IMG/VR virus record: IMGVR_UViG_3300035698_013399
Location: 1-35,724 of that record
Origin: a virus
Reading direction: 5' to 3' (one strand)
Length of the DNA: 35,724 nucleotides
How positions within the stretch are numbered: the stretch's first letter is position 1; every line of letters starts with the position of its first letter. Made by a program: the position numbers and the translations under genes. The notes under the pieces were generated by a model. That model worked only from the letters and a program-made list of their open reading frames with translations. It did no database searches and was not told the DNA's origin. This document shows positions 1 through 8,215 of this stretch, in pieces.

Positions 1-239
1 AAGCGCCACAAGCGCCACAAGCGCCACAAGCGCCACAAGCGCCACAAGCGCCTATGCAAGCACCACAAGCGCCACAAGCGCCACAAGCGCCACAAGCGCC
101 ACAAGCGCCTATGCAAGCACCACAAGCGCCACAAGCGCCACAAGCGCCTATGCAAGCACCACAAGCACCACAAGCACCACAAGCGCCACAAGCGCCACAA
201 GCGAATGGAGACGATTTCGATAATATTTTCAACACATAA
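1..239 (+). CDS. C-terminal part of a protein with a (Gln-Ala-Pro)n linker and acidic tip; possible SSB/gp32-like protein (partial)
   Basis: The reading frame is open from the left edge, so the true start lies outside the window. What remains is almost entirely Gln-Ala-Pro triplets, interrupted at intervals by Met, and then a short tail ending [10 protein letters not shown]. No folded domain is visible. The layout of a Pro/Gln-rich disordered linker followed by an acidic tip with Phe residues is that of bacterial SSB and of T4 gp32, whose acidic C-termini recruit replication proteins. The uvsX gene follows 62 bp downstream on the same strand, which fits a recombination/replication cluster. 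The functional assignment is inference from layout and context only, because the DNA-binding part is not in the window. A structural or adaptor protein with a low-complexity tail is the alternative. Confidence 0.45.
   Translation, partial: APQAPQAPQAPQAPQAPMQAPQAPQAPQAPQAPQAPMQAPQAPQAPQAPMQAPQAPQAPQAPQAPQANGDDFDNIFNT
3..203 (+). repeat. 9-bp tandem repeat encoding Gln-Ala-Pro
   Basis: The unit is CAAGCGCCA, repeated near-perfectly, with some copies carrying GCA for GCG and a few CCTATG interruptions that encode Pro-Met. It is in frame with the gene that contains it. The codon choice is almost uniform and GC-rich against an AT-rich genome, which suggests recent expansion by slippage. The array runs to the left edge, so its full length is unknown. 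Confidence 0.95.
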
Positions 240-245
240 TCGTTA

Positions 246-282
246 GATGAGTAGAGAGTATAATTAAAACTCTCTACTCATC
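246..282 (+). terminator. 14-bp perfect hairpin between the (QAP)n gene and uvsX
   Basis: GATGAGTAGAGAGT at 246-259 pairs perfectly with ACTCTCTACTCATC at 269-282 around a 9-nt AT loop. It is followed by ACTATTTAAGG, a weak U-tract that runs into the ribosome binding site of uvsX. It may be a leaky intrinsic terminator or an RNA-processing or stability element that sets uvsX expression relative to the gene upstream. Confidence 0.65.
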
Positions 283-301
283 ACTATTTAAGGAAAAATA
301 T

Positions 302-1387
302 ATGAGTATATTAAGTTCTATGAGTGAAAATAAAAGATTTAAGGAAGATATTGAACCTATATCTAAAGAGATCCCACCTGGGCATCTGTCAACTATGTCG
401 TATGCATTAAACGGTATTCTATCTGGTGATGTTCATTATGGTATTCAAGATAATACTATTACTGCACTTGTCGGTGCTTCTAATACAGGTAAGTCTCTAG
501 TTCTAGCACATATGGTTAAAGATGCTATTGAAAAAGGTTTTGAAATAATCATATTTGATAGTGAGAGAGCAGTAAGAAAAGGATACTATGAAAAGATTGG
601 ATGTGATACTGAAAAGATTTTCAGAGTTGCGGTTGGATCTACATTAGAATTTAGAAATAAAGCATTTGAATATATAGAAGAGTTTTATAAAAATGCTACT
701 AAAGGACAAAAACTTTTTGTGGGATTAGATTCATTAGGTAATCTTGCATCTGATAAAGAACTTGCTGATGTAGAAAAGGGTAAGACTGCTTCAGATCAAG
801 GTAACAACGCTAAACATCAGAACTCTGCATTCCGTGTCATATCAAGTCTTGCAAGTAAGTATAATTTTCCATGTGTCTTTACTAACCATGTCTATGCTCC
901 TATTGGTGACATGTTTGCTCAGAGAGGAACAATTTCGGGTGGAGCAAAAGCAATTTATAATTCACACACCATTATATACTTTGATCGTTTAGTTAACAAA
1001 GAAGAAATCGAAGATGCCTTTGGTAAGAAGAAAAAGGTTCAAGTTGGTATTAAAATTAAATGTACTACAATAAAGAATAGAGAATATCCTGAAGAAAAAT
1101 GTGTAGTTTTAAATTTAAGATATGATTCTGGTATTAATCCATATTCAGGACTCTTACCATTTGCTATCAGAGCAGGAGTAATTGAAAATAAAACAAAGGG
1201 TTATCTTGTTACTTCAACTGGTAAAACTGTATATGAAAAGAATATGTACACTAGAGAAGTTTTCAATGAAGAAGTACTTGGAAAAATAAACGAATTCCTT
1301 CAAAAGAATTCTTATTCTACTTTGACTGATATCTTCTCTACCGATATAACCGAAGCACTAGGAGAAACTGATGACAGTGAAGAATAG
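302..1387 (+). CDS. uvsX: UvsX/RecA-like recombinase
   Basis: A 361-residue RecA-fold strand-exchange ATPase that would form filaments on single-stranded DNA during recombination-dependent replication and repair. Walker A is GASNTGKS at residues 58-65. The segment IIFDSERA (near residue 85) holds the likely catalytic Glu88, and Walker B is LFVGLD at 138-143. The stretch FTNHVYAPIGDMFAQRG with a following GGAKAI (193-217) matches the L2 DNA-binding loop region of UvsX proteins. Length is close to T4 UvsX (391). The start is supported by AAGGAAAA about 8 nt before ATG. The next gene starts inside its 3' end (17-bp overlap), so the two are probably translationally coupled. Confidence 0.93.
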   Translation: MSILSSMSENKRFKEDIEPISKEIPPGHLSTMSYALNGILSGDVHYGIQDNTITALVGASNTGKSLVLAHMVKDAIEKGFEIIIFDSERAVRKGYYEKIGCDTEKIFRVAVGSTLEFRNKAFEYIEEFYKNATKGQKLFVGLDSLGNLASDKELADVEKGKTASDQGNNAKHQNSAFRVISSLASKYNFPCVFTNHVYAPIGDMFAQRGTISGGAKAIYNSHTIIYFDRLVNKEEIEDAFGKKKKVQVGIKIKCTTIKNREYPEEKCVVLNLRYDSGINPYSGLLPFAIRAGVIENKTKGYLVTSTGKTVYEKNMYTREVFNEEVLGKINEFLQKNSYSTLTDIFSTDITEALGETDDSEE

Positions 1388-1886
1388 TAAAGTGAAGGAA
1401 GAAAAACAAGTAATTGTTGAAGAAGAAGTAAAGAATGAAAAACCAGTAAAAAAGAAAGCAAAAAAAGTAAAGAAGGAAAAAGTAAAGATCAAGAAGAAAC
1501 CAAGAGCGAAGAAAAGTAAAGCACACTACCTTGATAATGAAGAGTTTACAAAAGAGATCCAGAACTCACAAAATCTTGGTATGGTTACCGATGAACTTGC
1601 CAATATGTTTATTAAATTAGTAAATGGTGTTTCTCTTATGTTCAATAACCTTAAATATTATGGTATAGCAGAAGATGTTAAACAGGACTGTCTTTTGCTT
1701 CTATTGCAAAAATATAGTAAATATGATTGTAGTAGAGAATCTTCTTGTTTTGCTTACTTTACAACTGTTGTAACTAGACAGATGATGTATCAACTCAGTA
1801 AGAACCGGACATATAGAGACAGAGTATCCTCAATATCAAAAGAAGCAATGAAAATAATTGAGAAAAAGGAGAAGAATTTTAAATGA
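1371..1886 (+). CDS. gp55-like late-transcription sigma factor
   Basis: A 171-residue protein. Residues 75-150 match the pattern of T4 gp55, the small sigma70-family factor that recognises late promoters: a helical segment, then GIAEDVKQDCLLLLLQKYSKYD, then FAYFTTVVTRQMMYQLSK, resembling sigma region 2. In T4, gp55 binds host core RNA polymerase and works with gp33 and the sliding clamp. Unusual here is a Lys-rich N-terminal extension (about residues 5-50) with mixed K/E then almost pure Lys/Arg, absent from T4 gp55. An AGGAGA motif lies before the ATG, and the gene overlaps uvsX by 17 bp and the next gene by ATGA. Candidate late boxes of the TATAAATA type in this window agree with the assignment. 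Confidence 0.8.
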   Translation: MTVKNSKVKEEKQVIVEEEVKNEKPVKKKAKKVKKEKVKIKKKPRAKKSKAHYLDNEEFTKEIQNSQNLGMVTDELANMFIKLVNGVSLMFNNLKYYGIAEDVKQDCLLLLLQKYSKYDCSRESSCFAYFTTVVTRQMMYQLSKNRTYRDRVSSISKEAMKIIEKKEKNFK

Positions 1887-2956
1887 TAAAGATACTTGGA
1901 GACTTACATTTTGGACTTAGGCGAAGTAGTTTAATGTTCCATAAAATTTTAGTAGATAAAACCAATTGGTTTTTAGATGAAGTAACAAAAGAAGATACTG
2001 TAATAGTTCTTGGTGATGTTTTTGATAGTAGATCTTCAATAGACTTCCGAATACTTAACGACGCAATTACATTTTTCAATAAGTTATCTAAAGTATGTAA
2101 GAAAGTTCATATTCTTGTTGGTAATCACGATCTATATTATAAAGAAAATAAAATAGAAGATGTAAACTTTAGGTTCCTGGAACTTACAAAGGGAATCAAT
2201 TCTATTCAGAAGTTATCAGAGATTAGTATTGAAGATCATAAATGTTTATTCATACCATGGATAGATAATAAGAAAGCAAGAGATAAAGCAATTAAGAAAA
2301 TGAATAAATCTTACGATCTTGTCTTTGGTCATTTTGATATTGGAGGACTTTATGGTGGAGGCGTAGAAGAAACAGATACTTCATTCTCTCCTGAAGACTT
2401 TAAAAATCAAAGTAATGTTATATCCGGTCATTATCATAAGAGAATTCAAAAAGATTGTGTGAATTATGTAGGTGCCTTTATCAATCAGACTTTTAATGAT
2501 GTTGGAGATGTTAAAGGATATCATACAATAGATAATGAATCTGTCGTAACTTTTATAGAAAATGGATGTCCTAAGTTTGAATATCTTCCGATAAATAATT
2601 CCTCAGAATTTATTGAAGAGTTTAAATCTAAAAGAGATGAACATAAAAAATTATATTCAAATAATATAGTTAAGATTATATTGAATGAATATAGTAATGA
2701 TAACTCTACAATAATAGAACTAATTAAAGGATTAAATCCATTAGAGGTTACTGTTGCATTTAATAAAATAAAAATGAATATAGATGCATCTGAGGTCGAT
2801 TTCGAAGGGTTTGATCGTATGACCAATATAGTTAATGTTATATATGATTATATTGATGACGTAAAAAAAGATATTAATAGTGATGTGTCAGTAGATACAA
2901 TTAAATCTATAATCAGTAAAAAACATTCAGTATATAATAGTATAGCATCAGTTTAA
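1883..2956 (+). CDS. gp47-like recombination endonuclease subunit (SbcD/Mre11 family)
   Basis: A 357-residue calcineurin-type metallophosphoesterase. The metal-binding motifs are all present: DLH (Asp7, His9), GDVFD (Asp45), GNHD (Asn81, His82), GH at 149-150 and SGHYHKR (His183, His185). In T4, gp47 forms with gp46 (SbcC/Rad50-like) the nuclease that resects ends for UvsX-dependent recombination and degrades host DNA. The start overlaps the stop of the sigma gene (ATGA). No gp46 partner follows: the gene ends at a terminator facing convergent late genes, so gp46 must lie elsewhere. Confidence 0.92.
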   Translation: MIKILGDLHFGLRRSSLMFHKILVDKTNWFLDEVTKEDTVIVLGDVFDSRSSIDFRILNDAITFFNKLSKVCKKVHILVGNHDLYYKENKIEDVNFRFLELTKGINSIQKLSEISIEDHKCLFIPWIDNKKARDKAIKKMNKSYDLVFGHFDIGGLYGGGVEETDTSFSPEDFKNQSNVISGHYHKRIQKDCVNYVGAFINQTFNDVGDVKGYHTIDNESVVTFIENGCPKFEYLPINNSSEFIEEFKSKRDEHKKLYSNNIVKIILNEYSNDNSTIIELIKGLNPLEVTVAFNKIKMNIDASEVDFEGFDRMTNIVNVIYDYIDDVKKDINSDVSVDTIKSIISKKHSVYNSIASV

Positions 2957-2957
2957 G

Positions 2958-2989
2958 AATATATGGGGATTATACAATCCTCATATATT
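2958..2989. terminator. Bidirectional terminator between convergent + and - strand gene blocks
   Basis: AATATATGGGGATT at 2958-2971 pairs with AATCCTCATATATT at 2976-2989, a 14-bp stem with one G-U pair and a 4-nt loop. It is bounded by T/A-rich flanks on both sides and sits exactly between the stop codons of the gp47-like gene (+) and the fibre gene (-), so it can stop transcription from either direction. Confidence 0.85.
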
Positions 2990-5692
2990 TTATATATGTC
3001 TTCCATCTCTCCAACTTAACATACCAATTGTAAATACCATTCCATATACATTACCACTTGTATTTGATGATTTTATATTTAACCACAATGTTTCTGGTGT
3101 GACATCTAATCCACTACGCCCTTTATCAGAAATAACAAGAGGAAATACATATACTATCTGCTCACCTGACGTAACTGATTGACTAACAACTGAAGATGTT
3201 TCTCCTGTTGTTATTGATGGATCTGTAGTATATACAGTGTCCCCTTCCTTACTAGAGTTAAGGTATGCTGTCATTTCTAATGTACCTGTAAATGCAGGTA
3301 CAAGTACAAGATTCAATAGTAATGGTCCAGAAGTATCAACCCATGGTGGAATAATAAAAACTGTACCTACTGAATCTGTATTAGAGTTAAAAGAATTATT
3401 GGCGAACCCTGCATTACAATTAGATGAAATATATAGATCTTTATTATCCAATCTACTATTCGCATCTTGAAAAGTACTCCAAGGAACACTGATACCAACA
3501 TATGGTCTAGATTTACCCATCATTTCTCTATATCCATCTTCATTTAATTCTGTTCTATTAGAATGAAGTTTCCATTGTTCAAATATTGGTGCTGTTGTAA
3601 GTGTTGAAGTAATTCTATAACGAACCCAATACCGATCACCATATGATGGGTCATTATTTTTTACCCAATCATCATCAATATTTGGGTTATATCTTACATG
3701 ATAAGATCCTGGATCTACTGTAAATAACATATTTGATTTTCTATAATACTTTCCTGAAGATTCACATGTCATTGTAGTAAATTCACTCCAAGATGATCCA
3801 TCCCAATATTCTGCAACAATAGAACCCCCAACTTGTGAAGTTTTTATAATTGGTTTAATACCAAAAGATTTATGATAATCTGAAGTGCTATTCGAAATTA
3901 AGTCAGATGATATATAAATTGCAGAGTTAACATTTAGATTTGGAAAAGTAAATGTAGATCCAGTAAAAGACTTAACATTTGTTGATATATCTGTATATGT
4001 TGAACCATCATATGAATAAGCAATTAATCCTCTCGTATAAGAGTCTCCCTCTCCAAAGACAGATTCAGCGGGTCTTTCTGGAGAACCAACATGAAGTTCT
4101 CCTTTAATAGCAAGTCCTTCATCTCCTTCATTTGAAGAAATATGAGACATTGATACATCAGCACCATTAAGATATAATTTATTTTCATTAATTGCGAGTC
4201 CTGCTCCTCTAAATGTTATATTTGTACTATTTAAATATAAATCCCAAGAAATAGAATTTGATACTGAACTTCCATTTATTTTTATTATTGGACTTCCTGT
4301 AGAGTGCGAATAAATACCTTGATCACAAGAGTCTATTATGACACTTACCGCATTACAAAGAGCAGAGTCATCTATATATAATCCATAATCTGCATGTTGA
4401 ATATAAGCACTAAGTACATCAATGTGAGATCCTACCCCAGTAACTCTTATTGCTGTTCCTAGTCTATCTCCTAAATCTCCTGTAATCCTAGAAGTATTGA
4501 CAGTTACATCAGCACCATTTTCAACACGAATGGCAGTCGTAATATTATTACTATTAGATATGAAACTATTAACATTTAATAGTGTACTAGATCCTGTCGC
4601 ATAAATAATATCTGTTGCTGTTAGGTTTCCAGAAACAAGGAGTCTATCAACATTGCATGTACCAGACTCAACTAGAACTGCACTTGCAAGAGTTTCTGTA
4701 GAAGAGATTATAGTTATACCATTAATACTAACACCTACTGATGCATTTACATGTATACCATTATTGCAATCTCGCAAAGAAACATCTTGCATTAATACCT
4801 GTCCTGCCACAGTAATATTAAAAGCATATCCAGATATCGTAGGACCACTCATTGCTACATTATGTAAAGAAACTAATCCAGATGAATTCTGGAAGAGATC
4901 ACTTGATTCATTAATAGCGTCTATTAATACTGATCCAGTACTGCCTTCTCCCCAAATATCTACATAATTTTTAATTATAATAGGATTATCTTCTTGAAAA
5001 ATACCTGGACCTACTCTAATTACATATCTATTATCAGAACTATTATCAGTAATTGAAGACATTGCCATCTTAATAGAGAGATATGGACTTTCTAAACTTC
5101 CGTTACCTGTAGTATCATTTCCATCTTTAGAAACATGAAGAATATGATACTCTTTTGTAGATTCACAATTAAGTAATTTATTATAACATTCTTCATTTAA
5201 ATGATAAAATTCTGGAATAGTTCCAGTATCATCACCACCTTGTAATTCTAATAATTCATTATGAATAACTTCATGTGGGTTATTAGATTCGTTTACATGA
5301 TAATATAGAAGATCTTGATTATCAGAAATATCTACAGAGTTTACAGCGACATCATCTATAATATCTTCAATTAAAATAACATCGTCAACTTGATCTGAAG
5401 TTAAATGAAAAAGATCTCCAGACGCACCACCTTGAATGTTTAATGTATCTTCATGATTTATAGTAAATAAAGACATATAAAATGGATCTATTAATCCTGC
5501 AGGATTTAAAGGAACTATACCATCGGGTTCTCCAATAATAGATTCTAAATAACTAAGTGTTACTGCTCCAAGTTGCAAAGCAGTAACCATATGAGGGTTA
5601 GTAAGATCATCTGTATGTAAACTTAATTCCTCATCTGTTGTAATGTCTGGATTAAATTTTTCTCCAGTAATACTGTTTAATTCTATTGACAT
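2990..5692 (-). CDS. Tail fibre/appendage protein with right-handed beta-helix
   Basis: A 900-residue virion appendage protein. The N-terminal 150 residues carry phage-fibre motifs: NPHMVTALQLGA (32-43), PLNPAGLIDPFYM (61-73) and a second NNPHEV repeat. From about residue 185 (HVSKDGNDTTGNGSLESPYLSIKMA) to about 530 there is the entry motif and rung-like repeats of a pectate-lyase-type beta-helix, typical of receptor-binding or glycan-cleaving fibres. The C-terminal third is a beta-rich domain without a recognised family. No catalytic residues can be assigned. AAAGGATAAATT before the ATG is the same Shine-Dalgarno context as several other late genes here. It is the last gene of the late block and ends at the convergent terminator. 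Confidence 0.8.
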   Translation of the reverse strand: MSIELNSITGEKFNPDITTDEELSLHTDDLTNPHMVTALQLGAVTLSYLESIIGEPDGIVPLNPAGLIDPFYMSLFTINHEDTLNIQGGASGDLFHLTSDQVDDVILIEDIIDDVAVNSVDISDNQDLLYYHVNESNNPHEVIHNELLELQGGDDTGTIPEFYHLNEECYNKLLNCESTKEYHILHVSKDGNDTTGNGSLESPYLSIKMAMSSITDNSSDNRYVIRVGPGIFQEDNPIIIKNYVDIWGEGSTGSVLIDAINESSDLFQNSSGLVSLHNVAMSGPTISGYAFNITVAGQVLMQDVSLRDCNNGIHVNASVGVSINGITIISSTETLASAVLVESGTCNVDRLLVSGNLTATDIIYATGSSTLLNVNSFISNSNNITTAIRVENGADVTVNTSRITGDLGDRLGTAIRVTGVGSHIDVLSAYIQHADYGLYIDDSALCNAVSVIIDSCDQGIYSHSTGSPIIKINGSSVSNSISWDLYLNSTNITFRGAGLAINENKLYLNGADVSMSHISSNEGDEGLAIKGELHVGSPERPAESVFGEGDSYTRGLIAYSYDGSTYTDISTNVKSFTGSTFTFPNLNVNSAIYISSDLISNSTSDYHKSFGIKPIIKTSQVGGSIVAEYWDGSSWSEFTTMTCESSGKYYRKSNMLFTVDPGSYHVRYNPNIDDDWVKNNDPSYGDRYWVRYRITSTLTTAPIFEQWKLHSNRTELNEDGYREMMGKSRPYVGISVPWSTFQDANSRLDNKDLYISSNCNAGFANNSFNSNTDSVGTVFIIPPWVDTSGPLLLNLVLVPAFTGTLEMTAYLNSSKEGDTVYTTDPSITTGETSSVVSQSVTSGEQIVYVFPLVISDKGRSGLDVTPETLWLNIKSSNTSGNVYGMVFTIGMLSWRDGRHI

Positions 5693-5702
5693 AATTTATC
5701 CT

Positions 5703-6944
5703 TTAAATATATATCTTTTCACCATTCACTACAACAAATTCCCCAACGGAAGTGACATAGTTACTGCCAGTAGGTAGATCTTGATCAACTGAAGTTGGTT
5801 GAGATATATTTACATATACTTCCTGATTAATCATTGTTTCTACGTCTGTATCACAATCATCTTCAATTCCATATTTCATAGCGCAAGCATTACCAGTTTC
5901 ACAATTAGTATATTTAGCAAGTACAGATGTATCTTCAGTAGCATCTGAAAGAGAAGTTCCAAATAAATAACACTCTGATATTTTACCATTATATTTCATC
6001 TTTTGATTTTTAGTATAAATTTTAACCATAACGTCGGAACCTCTTGAAACAGAAACGCCATTTATACCATCAAAGACTCCAATATTTATATTTCGAATAC
6101 CACTAACTGAATTTATAGTAACAGGTTTTTCAGTTCCTATATTATTAAATACACTTATACCATTAACTAAAATATCTACATAAAAACAATTCTCTTGTTT
6201 ATAATAAGGATCATCTTCCATTAAATTATCATCAAACATTGTCAAGTTAACACTCTGTATTAAGAGATCAACTGGACTTTTTATAGTATCCATTATATAA
6301 TTATTTTTTATAACATCACTACCAGATCTATTCTGAAGTCTTAAGCATGTTTTAAAGTATGAAGAATTTGCATACCAACTCCACAACCCATCATAATAAT
6401 TACTTTCATCTCTATCTCTATCAGGATCTAATTTCTCTTCAAAAACAGTCCCGGCATATTCTTCATAGTATACAGTACCACCTATACAAACTGAAATGTT
6501 ATGATCATTCCAAACAAAATTTTCATAATCTCCAGGAAACACAACTTCTACTTCTACCTTTGTATCTTCCCAAATAGTTAAATCACATTCTGCTGAATAA
6601 GTCTTAATGTTTTCATTACGCCCTTCTGGGATTGGCATTATCTCTAATTGCCCACCATCTAGTTTTATTATAACACGTATTTCTTCACCCAAAGGTATTC
6701 TTTTACTTGATCTCAATGTTATTGTTCTCAATTTAAAATCTACTGGAGAATATGCACTATCATATTTAACATTAAAGTTTTTAGTTCCAGAAATCTCTCT
6801 TATAGCACTTGCTATACTATCCTGATTACAATCTAAGATATTATCTAAGGTAGTTAATTCAGCAGTGGGTTCAGGGATATTTCTATAATGACCTCTTAAT
6901 GTCATTGCAAAATAATTTCCTTGTTGCCATGGTTCTATAATCAT
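5703..6944 (-). CDS. Uncharacterised virion-associated protein in the fibre cluster
   Basis: A 413-residue beta-rich protein with no signal peptide or membrane segment and no family I recognise. It contains several segments of alternating hydrophobic residues and a Cys-containing C-terminal part. Only 10 bp separate it from the beta-helix fibre gene downstream and 20 bp from the Ser-rich gene upstream, so it is probably co-transcribed with them and structural. T4 has small wedge and fibre-attachment proteins (gp8-gp11) at this map position, but no motif ties this protein to any of them. AAGGAAC lies before the ATG. Confidence 0.6.
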   Translation of the reverse strand: MIIEPWQQGNYFAMTLRGHYRNIPEPTAELTTLDNILDCNQDSIASAIREISGTKNFNVKYDSAYSPVDFKLRTITLRSSKRIPLGEEIRVIIKLDGGQLEIMPIPEGRNENIKTYSAECDLTIWEDTKVEVEVVFPGDYENFVWNDHNISVCIGGTVYYEEYAGTVFEEKLDPDRDRDESNYYDGLWSWYANSSYFKTCLRLQNRSGSDVIKNNYIMDTIKSPVDLLIQSVNLTMFDDNLMEDDPYYKQENCFYVDILVNGISVFNNIGTEKPVTINSVSGIRNINIGVFDGINGVSVSRGSDVMVKIYTKNQKMKYNGKISECYLFGTSLSDATEDTSVLAKYTNCETGNACAMKYGIEDDCDTDVETMINQEVYVNISQPTSVDQDLPTGSNYVTSVGEFVVVNGEKIYI

Positions 6945-6958
6945 TTTTGTTCCTTAAA

Positions 6959-6966
6959 TAATATTT
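6959..6966 (-). promoter_or_regulatory. Possible late promoter box CATAAATA
   Basis: CATAAATA on the - strand, overlapping the stop of the preceding gene, 15 bp before the next start. It matches the T4 late -10 box at seven of eight positions. Because it is so close to the start and the DNA is AT-rich, it could be chance. Confidence 0.3.
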
Positions 6967-8143
6967 ATGTTATTTCCATATTATAACTATCTGTATATTC
7001 TGAACCATGTTCTTTTTCTGATGTTATAATATTACTTATAGTAACTGTATAACATCCTGGAGTAGGATATGTAAACCATTTTATAACTCTATTTTCATAA
7101 GGATCACCTTGTAGTACAACTTCAGACTCAGAAGAAGGACCAGTAATAGTTATTAAAGCAGAATCAACAGTCACTTGACTAGGTTTATTTGTAATTATTG
7201 TCCATTGGTGATTAGTAAGACTTGTATCATGAGAATATCCTGCATCTCCATTACAAGTTATATCTTCTAACCCAGAAGGAGTATATCTAGTAAGTATTAC
7301 ATCATACTCAAGTGGTCCACCTCCAGAAGAATCCGAAGACTCAGATGACGATGAAGAACTTGATGACGATGAAGAACTTGAAGAACTTGAAGAACTTGAA
7401 GAACTTGAAGAACTTGAAGAAGAACTTGATGAAGAACTTGATGAAGAAGACCAATCATTATAATCTGGATCATCTTCAACTGGTAACAACCCTATACCAC
7501 CTTCACTTTGATATGCCCATCCAACAATATAAACTTTAATACCATACCCATTACCTTCTGCATGTTGAATACCAAATGATAGAAGAGAGTTGGCACTTAT
7601 GGTATAACTAAATGGAGATAAATGTGGGTTTTGACCTGTTGCATCCATATATGTATCTGATACATCAATAGCATTAGATACTACATCCAGTGAAGAAAAT
7701 AAAGTCAATGGTATATTCTCGTTAGAATCTTCACCATTATAAATACCTAAAAGATTAGTTGGTATTTGTGGAGACTCATAACTAGAACCGAAATCAAATA
7801 AGTTTAATTTAACACACCCATAAGTAGAAGGAGAATGTACACAAATTTTTATTTTCTCGACAACTATATCAAAATCAGGTGTTACTATCTTACTAAAAAC
7901 AATATCGTTTGGATATTCTTCACTAGATGTATTAGGTTTATTATAAGCAGGAAATTGATATGGATAACTTTCATTCTTATATTCAATAGGTACAACCTTA
8001 GAACATAAAGATTTCTGCTCTATAGAAAAATTAATTCTTGTATCATTAGGAGTAGATGATTCAATAACTACCTTCCGAAATTCATCAGTGATGTTCGGTG
8101 GGAGGACAGTAGGATATATGACATCAATATTTGGGTTACTCAT
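6965..8143 (-). CDS. Appendage protein with 36-residue polyserine linker and PKD/Ig-like C-terminal domain
   Basis: A 392-residue protein in three parts. Residues 1-230 form a beta-rich N-terminal domain of unknown family. Residues 232-267 are 36 consecutive serines, followed by a short Ser/Glu/Asp/Gly stretch. Residues 278-392 look like a PKD/Ig-like beta-sandwich, with YPTPGCYTVTI corresponding to the family's conserved (W/Y)xxPGxYxVT strand. Such domains decorate phage tails and bind surfaces. The polyserine is a flexible spacer and uses both TCN and AGT codons. It sits in the fibre cluster, with an AGGT-type ribosome binding site and ATAAATA-like boxes upstream. Confidence 0.7.
   Translation of the reverse strand: MSNPNIDVIYPTVLPPNITDEFRKVVIESSTPNDTRINFSIEQKSLCSKVVPIEYKNESYPYQFPAYNKPNTSSEEYPNDIVFSKIVTPDFDIVVEKIKICVHSPSTYGCVKLNLFDFGSSYESPQIPTNLLGIYNGEDSNENIPLTLFSSLDVVSNAIDVSDTYMDATGQNPHLSPFSYTISANSLLSFGIQHAEGNGYGIKVYIVGWAYQSEGGIGLLPVEDDPDYNDWSSSSSSSSSSSSSSSSSSSSSSSSSSSSSSSSSSSSESSDSSGGGPLEYDVILTRYTPSGLEDITCNGDAGYSHDTSLTNHQWTIITNKPSQVTVDSALITITGPSSESEVVLQGDPYENRVIKWFTYPTPGCYTVTISNIITSEKEHGSEYTDSYNMEIT
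7343..7450 (-). repeat. Polyserine-encoding low-complexity tract with internal 9-bp repeat
   Basis: 108 bp encode 36 Ser in a row. Within it a 9-bp unit (TCT-TCA-AGT) is tandemly repeated, with longer variants at both ends. The mix of AGT and TCN codons cannot arise by single silent changes, so the array grew by repeat duplication with Ser identity maintained. Confidence 0.9.
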
Positions 8144-8162
8144 TTAAAATACCTTTTATTAT

Positions 8163-8179
8163 TATTTATCTTATTTATT
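8163..8179 (-). promoter_or_regulatory. Two ATAAATA boxes, possible late promoter
   Basis: AATAAATA (8172-8179) and GATAAATA (8163-8170) lie on the - strand in the 72-bp gap before the Ser-rich gene, 20 to 36 bp before its ATG. They resemble the T4-type late -10 box. Support is positional only, in very AT-rich DNA. Confidence 0.3.
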
Positions 8180-8215
8180 GTGTAATTTATATATAAAATA
8201 TATTAAACTCTATTA

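Noticed and set aside
3-203. Regular repeats at the left edge considered as a CRISPR or iteron array
   Set aside because: The unit is 9 bp without spacers and is in frame with a coding sequence ending in a normal stop, so it is a protein-coding repeat.
1338-1526. Phe/Leu/Tyr-rich frame on the - strand, resembling a membrane peptide
   Set aside because: It is the reverse complement of the Lys/Glu-rich start of the sigma gene; hydrophobic only because AAA/GAA codons read as TTT/TTC.
7312-7539. Open frame on the + strand rich in Asn-Leu-Lys repeats opposite the polyserine tract
   Set aside because: It is the antisense reading of the serine repeat, with no ribosome binding site, and lies wholly inside the - strand gene.
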